Source of the DNA: Lachnospiraceae bacterium | GTDB taxonomy: Bacteria > Bacillota > Clostridia > Lachnospirales > Lachnospiraceae | Length of the DNA: 41,471 nucleotides | NCBI GenBank assembly: GCA_024687205.1 | Contig: JAILES010000098.1 | Location: 1-41,471, forward strand | Reading direction: 5' to 3' | Part shown: one piece after another, positions 39,689 through 41,471 of the stretch | Numbering within the stretch: position 1 is the first letter of the stretch | Layout: every line of letters begins with the position of its first letter | Notes under the pieces: model-generated | Seen by the model: the letters and a program-made list of their open reading frames with translations, nothing else | Told to the model about the DNA's origin: nothing | The model's database searches: none | Translations under genes and position numbers: made by a program

Positions 39689-40375
39689 ATGCGGAATATA
39701 ATCGTTATAATCAAAAAGCAGCTACGCGACACTGTGAAAAACAAGACCATACTGATACAGTTCATACTTTTTCCGATAATGACCCTGATAATGGAAAACC
39801 TTGTAAAGATCGATGACATGCCGGAAGGCTTTTTTGTAAAGATGTTTGCGGTGATGTATATAGGTATGGCGCCTCTTACAGCAGCTGCAGCAGTCATATC
39901 GGAAGAAAAGGAAAAGAATACGCTTCGTGTGCTGATGATGGCGGATATGAAACCGTGGCAGTATCTTATCGGAGTCGGGGTATACATATGGACCATATGT
40001 ATGCTGGGAGCTGCGCTTATGTCCTCATGCCTCAAGGCTTCAGACCGCCCGTTTTTTATGGCTGTAATGGGGATGGGATTTATCATTTCGACAGCGGCAG
40101 GCTCATGCATAGGGATACTTTCAAAAAACCAGATGATGGCCACGTCTCTGAATCTTCCGTGCATGATGGTATTAAGCTTTGCTCCGATGCTTTCCATGTT
40201 CAATGAAAGCATAAAAAAGTTTTCGGCTGTTTTTTATACACAGCAGCTGAAGCTGGTTTTTGACGGTATGAGCTTTAAGAGTTTTTCCGGAAGCGGTATC
40301 GCCGTATTATTCGCGAATGCGGCTATATGTGCTATAATATTTGTTGTGGCATACCGTAAACGGGGATTGGAATAA
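39689..40375 (+). CDS. ABC-2 type transporter permease
   Basis: This 228-residue permease has six hydrophobic segments. After the first span comes the hallmark ABC-2 segment VISEEKEKNTLRVLMMADMK (about residues 70-89), the amphipathic coupling helix with a Glu-Lys-x3-Thr-Leu pattern. The C terminus has a short polar loop, then a last span ending in a basic tail. It is small for the family, as in bacteriocin self-protection exporters. The ATG directly follows the ATPase stop codon, and the next gene starts right after its stop, so all four genes of the operon are contiguous. Confidence 0.88.
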   Translation: MRNIIVIIKKQLRDTVKNKTILIQFILFPIMTLIMENLVKIDDMPEGFFVKMFAVMYIGMAPLTAAAAVISEEKEKNTLRVLMMADMKPWQYLIGVGVYIWTICMLGAALMSSCLKASDRPFFMAVMGMGFIISTAAGSCIGILSKNQMMATSLNLPCMMVLSFAPMLSMFNESIKKFSAVFYTQQLKLVFDGMSFKSFSGSGIAVLFANAAICAIIFVVAYRKRGLE

Positions 40376-40816
40376 ATGAAGATAGAGATCGACATAAATG
40401 AAATATATCCGGATATAGGCGTGAAGATTACGGCTCCGGCCCTTACGCCGGAAATAGAAAGGATCATCGCACTCATGCGCATTATGGATATGCAGATACC
40501 TGTTAAGCGTGATGATGAGACGATCCTTTTGGATGCGGATAAGATACTGTATATAGAAGCCGTAGACAGAAATACCTTTGTATATACAAAAGACGAGACC
40601 TATGGATCGGATCTTAAGCTGTACGAATTTGAAGAGCAGTTTTCGGAACGGAATTTCATACGCATAAGTAAGCAGAGCATTGTCAATCTCAGGAAGGTAA
40701 AGAGCCTGAAGACCGAAATAAACAGAAAGATACGACTGACCCTGGTAAACGGGGAACAGATGATAGTTTCAAGAATGTATGCTGATGAACTCAGAAAGAG
40801 ATTGGGTATAAAGTGA
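40376..40816 (+). CDS. LytTR-domain DNA-binding regulator
   Basis: The 146-residue protein has a short N-terminal region of about 40 residues without a receiver domain, then a LytTR domain from about residue 45. Key segments are ILLDADKILYIEAVDRNTFV, the EQFSERNFIRISKQSIVNL block (with Arg and Ser-Lys contacting DNA), and MIVSRMYADELRKRLG at the end. Such stand-alone LytTR proteins are usually held in check by a small membrane protein encoded next to them, here the DUF3021 gene. It would bind the repeats at 38700-38763 and control its own operon. There is no histidine kinase nearby. Confidence 0.9.
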   Translation: MKIEIDINEIYPDIGVKITAPALTPEIERIIALMRIMDMQIPVKRDDETILLDADKILYIEAVDRNTFVYTKDETYGSDLKLYEFEEQFSERNFIRISKQSIVNLRKVKSLKTEINRKIRLTLVNGEQMIVSRMYADELRKRLGIK

Positions 40817-41298
40817 TGGAAGAAAAGAAAACGGTTTTAAATTATCTGGCAGAATTGTTTGCTTCATTCGGGATCATAGTAGTTATACATATGATCATTG
40901 CCTTGGCAGTGGGAAATGAAGCAAAGGGTTATTCAAGTATATTTGAATTCGGAAACAGGGGCTTAAGTCTGTATACGCTTGCCGAGCTTTTCGGCCTGAA
41001 TGTGGTCATACATGTTTTCAGTAACCTTCTTTTTTCCGACAGATGGATAAAGACGATGCCTATGATCGTACGCAACATCATATTTTTTGTGGCCGTAACG
41101 GTCACTATAATGATATTCGCCGTTCTTTTCGGCTGGTTTCCGATCGATGATATCCATGCCTGGGTCGGTTTCTTTGTATCATTTACAATCTGCTCGGCCG
41201 TAGCCGTGGTTTTGAGCAGGATAAAGGAGACTTCCGAGAACGAAAAAATGAACCGAGCACTCGAAAACTATATGAAAAATAAAATGACTGACGAGTAA
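40816..41298 (+). CDS. DUF3021-family membrane protein, probable LytTR antagonist
   Basis: The 160-residue protein has four hydrophobic segments (about residues 12-32, 50-66, 80-100 and 110-130) and a charged C-terminal helix. This matches DUF3021, whose members almost always follow a LytTR gene. In characterised LytTR regulatory systems the membrane partner blocks the DNA-binding protein. The ATG at 40816 shares its first base with the LytTR stop codon; a GTG three bases earlier is possible. The stimulus and the mechanism of release are unknown. Confidence 0.82.
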   Translation: MEEKKTVLNYLAELFASFGIIVVIHMIIALAVGNEAKGYSSIFEFGNRGLSLYTLAELFGLNVVIHVFSNLLFSDRWIKTMPMIVRNIIFFVAVTVTIMIFAVLFGWFPIDDIHAWVGFFVSFTICSAVAVVLSRIKETSENEKMNRALENYMKNKMTDE

Positions 41299-41344
41299 GA
41301 TTTAATTACAGTTTTACATTTTATGAAAATATAAAAAAAGTATA

Positions 41345-41375
41345 TTGACTCTCACATTATGTGAGGGATTATCGT
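41345..41375 (+). promoter_or_regulatory. MerR-type promoter with 19-bp spacer and dyad
   Basis: TTGACT (41345-41350) and TATCGT (41370-41375) are 19 bases apart, two more than the optimum. The spacer holds a perfect dyad CTCACA-TTA-TGTGAG (41351-41365). An over-long spacer with a centred dyad is the hallmark of promoters twisted by MerR-family regulators. The MerR gene itself begins 43 bases downstream, so autoregulation is expected. Confidence 0.85.
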
Positions 41376-41417
41376 TGTAGTGAGCTCAAGAAAATACATC
41401 CATGGAGGTAGAAACAA

Positions 41418-41471
41418 ATGCTTAAAATAGGCGAATTTTCAAAACTATCCAGAGTAAGCATCAGGATGTTA
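41418..41471 (+). CDS. MerR-family transcriptional regulator (3' partial)
   Basis: Only the first 18 codons are in the window, and they read LKIGEFSKLSRVSIRML after the start, the first two helices of the MerR winged helix-turn-helix. The ATG is nine bases after GGAGGT (41404-41409). The effector-binding domain is outside the window, so the ligand class (drug, metal, redox) cannot be predicted. The promoter upstream has the MerR arrangement, which supports both the family and autoregulation. Confidence 0.85.
   Translation, partial: MLKIGEFSKLSRVSIRML

Noticed and set aside
40376..41298. LytTR gene as an agr-type quorum-sensing system
   Set aside because: There is no receiver domain, histidine kinase, AgrB or peptide gene; the DUF3021 partner points to a LytTR regulatory system instead.
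1..41471. CRISPR arrays, tRNA or rRNA genes, insertion sequences, phage genes
   Set aside because: No repeat-spacer pattern, cloverleaf-like sequence, transposase or integrase was seen on either strand.

Overview
The window reads as a chromosomal segment of a flagellated, low-to-moderate GC Gram-positive bacterium of the Clostridia, most likely a Lachnospiraceae member close to Butyrivibrio, Roseburia or their relatives. The placement is inferred from strong AGGAGG ribosome sites, heavy use of ATA isoleucine and AGA/AGG arginine codons, the mbl-flhO-flhP and comFC-yvyF gene orders, the cdaA-cdaR pair, and LytTR/DUF3021 and SpoIIE-phosphatase families. No rRNA, tRNA, CRISPR array, insertion sequence or phage gene was recognised. 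There is no gene-free stretch longer than about 175 bases.

1-6453: a partial flavin-binding protein gene leads into a partner-switching module: a degenerate HATPase-like protein, a STAS anti-anti-sigma protein, a membrane-anchored SpoIIE/PP2C phosphatase and an RsbW-like kinase. No sigma factor is beside it. An MreB/Mbl gene with its own vegetative promoter follows. Then come two rod/hook genes and a rod-binding protein behind a recognisable sigma-D (sigma-28) flagellar promoter.

6453-16398: housekeeping genes all on the + strand: recD2 (apparently without a canonical start codon), comFC, yvyF, two uncharacterised membrane proteins, cdaA and cdaR (c-di-AMP synthesis and its regulator), an HPr-like phosphocarrier behind a near-consensus promoter, type 2 leuA and rfbD. 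A DUF212/divergent-PAP2 gene lies on the opposite strand at 16387-16857 and may be leaderless.

16923-32046: one long, tightly packed polysaccharide operon. It contains GDP-fucose synthase, an initiating sugar-phosphate transferase, a Wzz-like protein carrying a P-loop-less remnant of a tyrosine kinase, an EpsG/Wzy-type polymerase, eight or nine glycosyltransferases (two of them tandem paralogues) and an ABC-type flippase in the place where Wzx would be expected. Together they would build, polymerise and export a fucose- and probably rhamnose-containing surface glycan.

32056-36138 (- strand): an asymmetric heterodimeric ABC exporter and a PaaI-like thioesterase. The thioesterase is divergent from, and shares a compact promoter region with, the most striking gene of the window at 36271-38661. 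That gene encodes a TIR domain with the NADase-type glutamate, a single membrane span and a large beta-propeller, giving a receptor-like layout. It is followed by a regulatory region with LytTR-like repeats on a 21-bp period, then an ABC ATPase-permease-LytTR-DUF3021 operon that is probably self-regulated. The window ends inside a MerR-family gene whose promoter has the diagnostic 19-bp spacer with a centred dyad.
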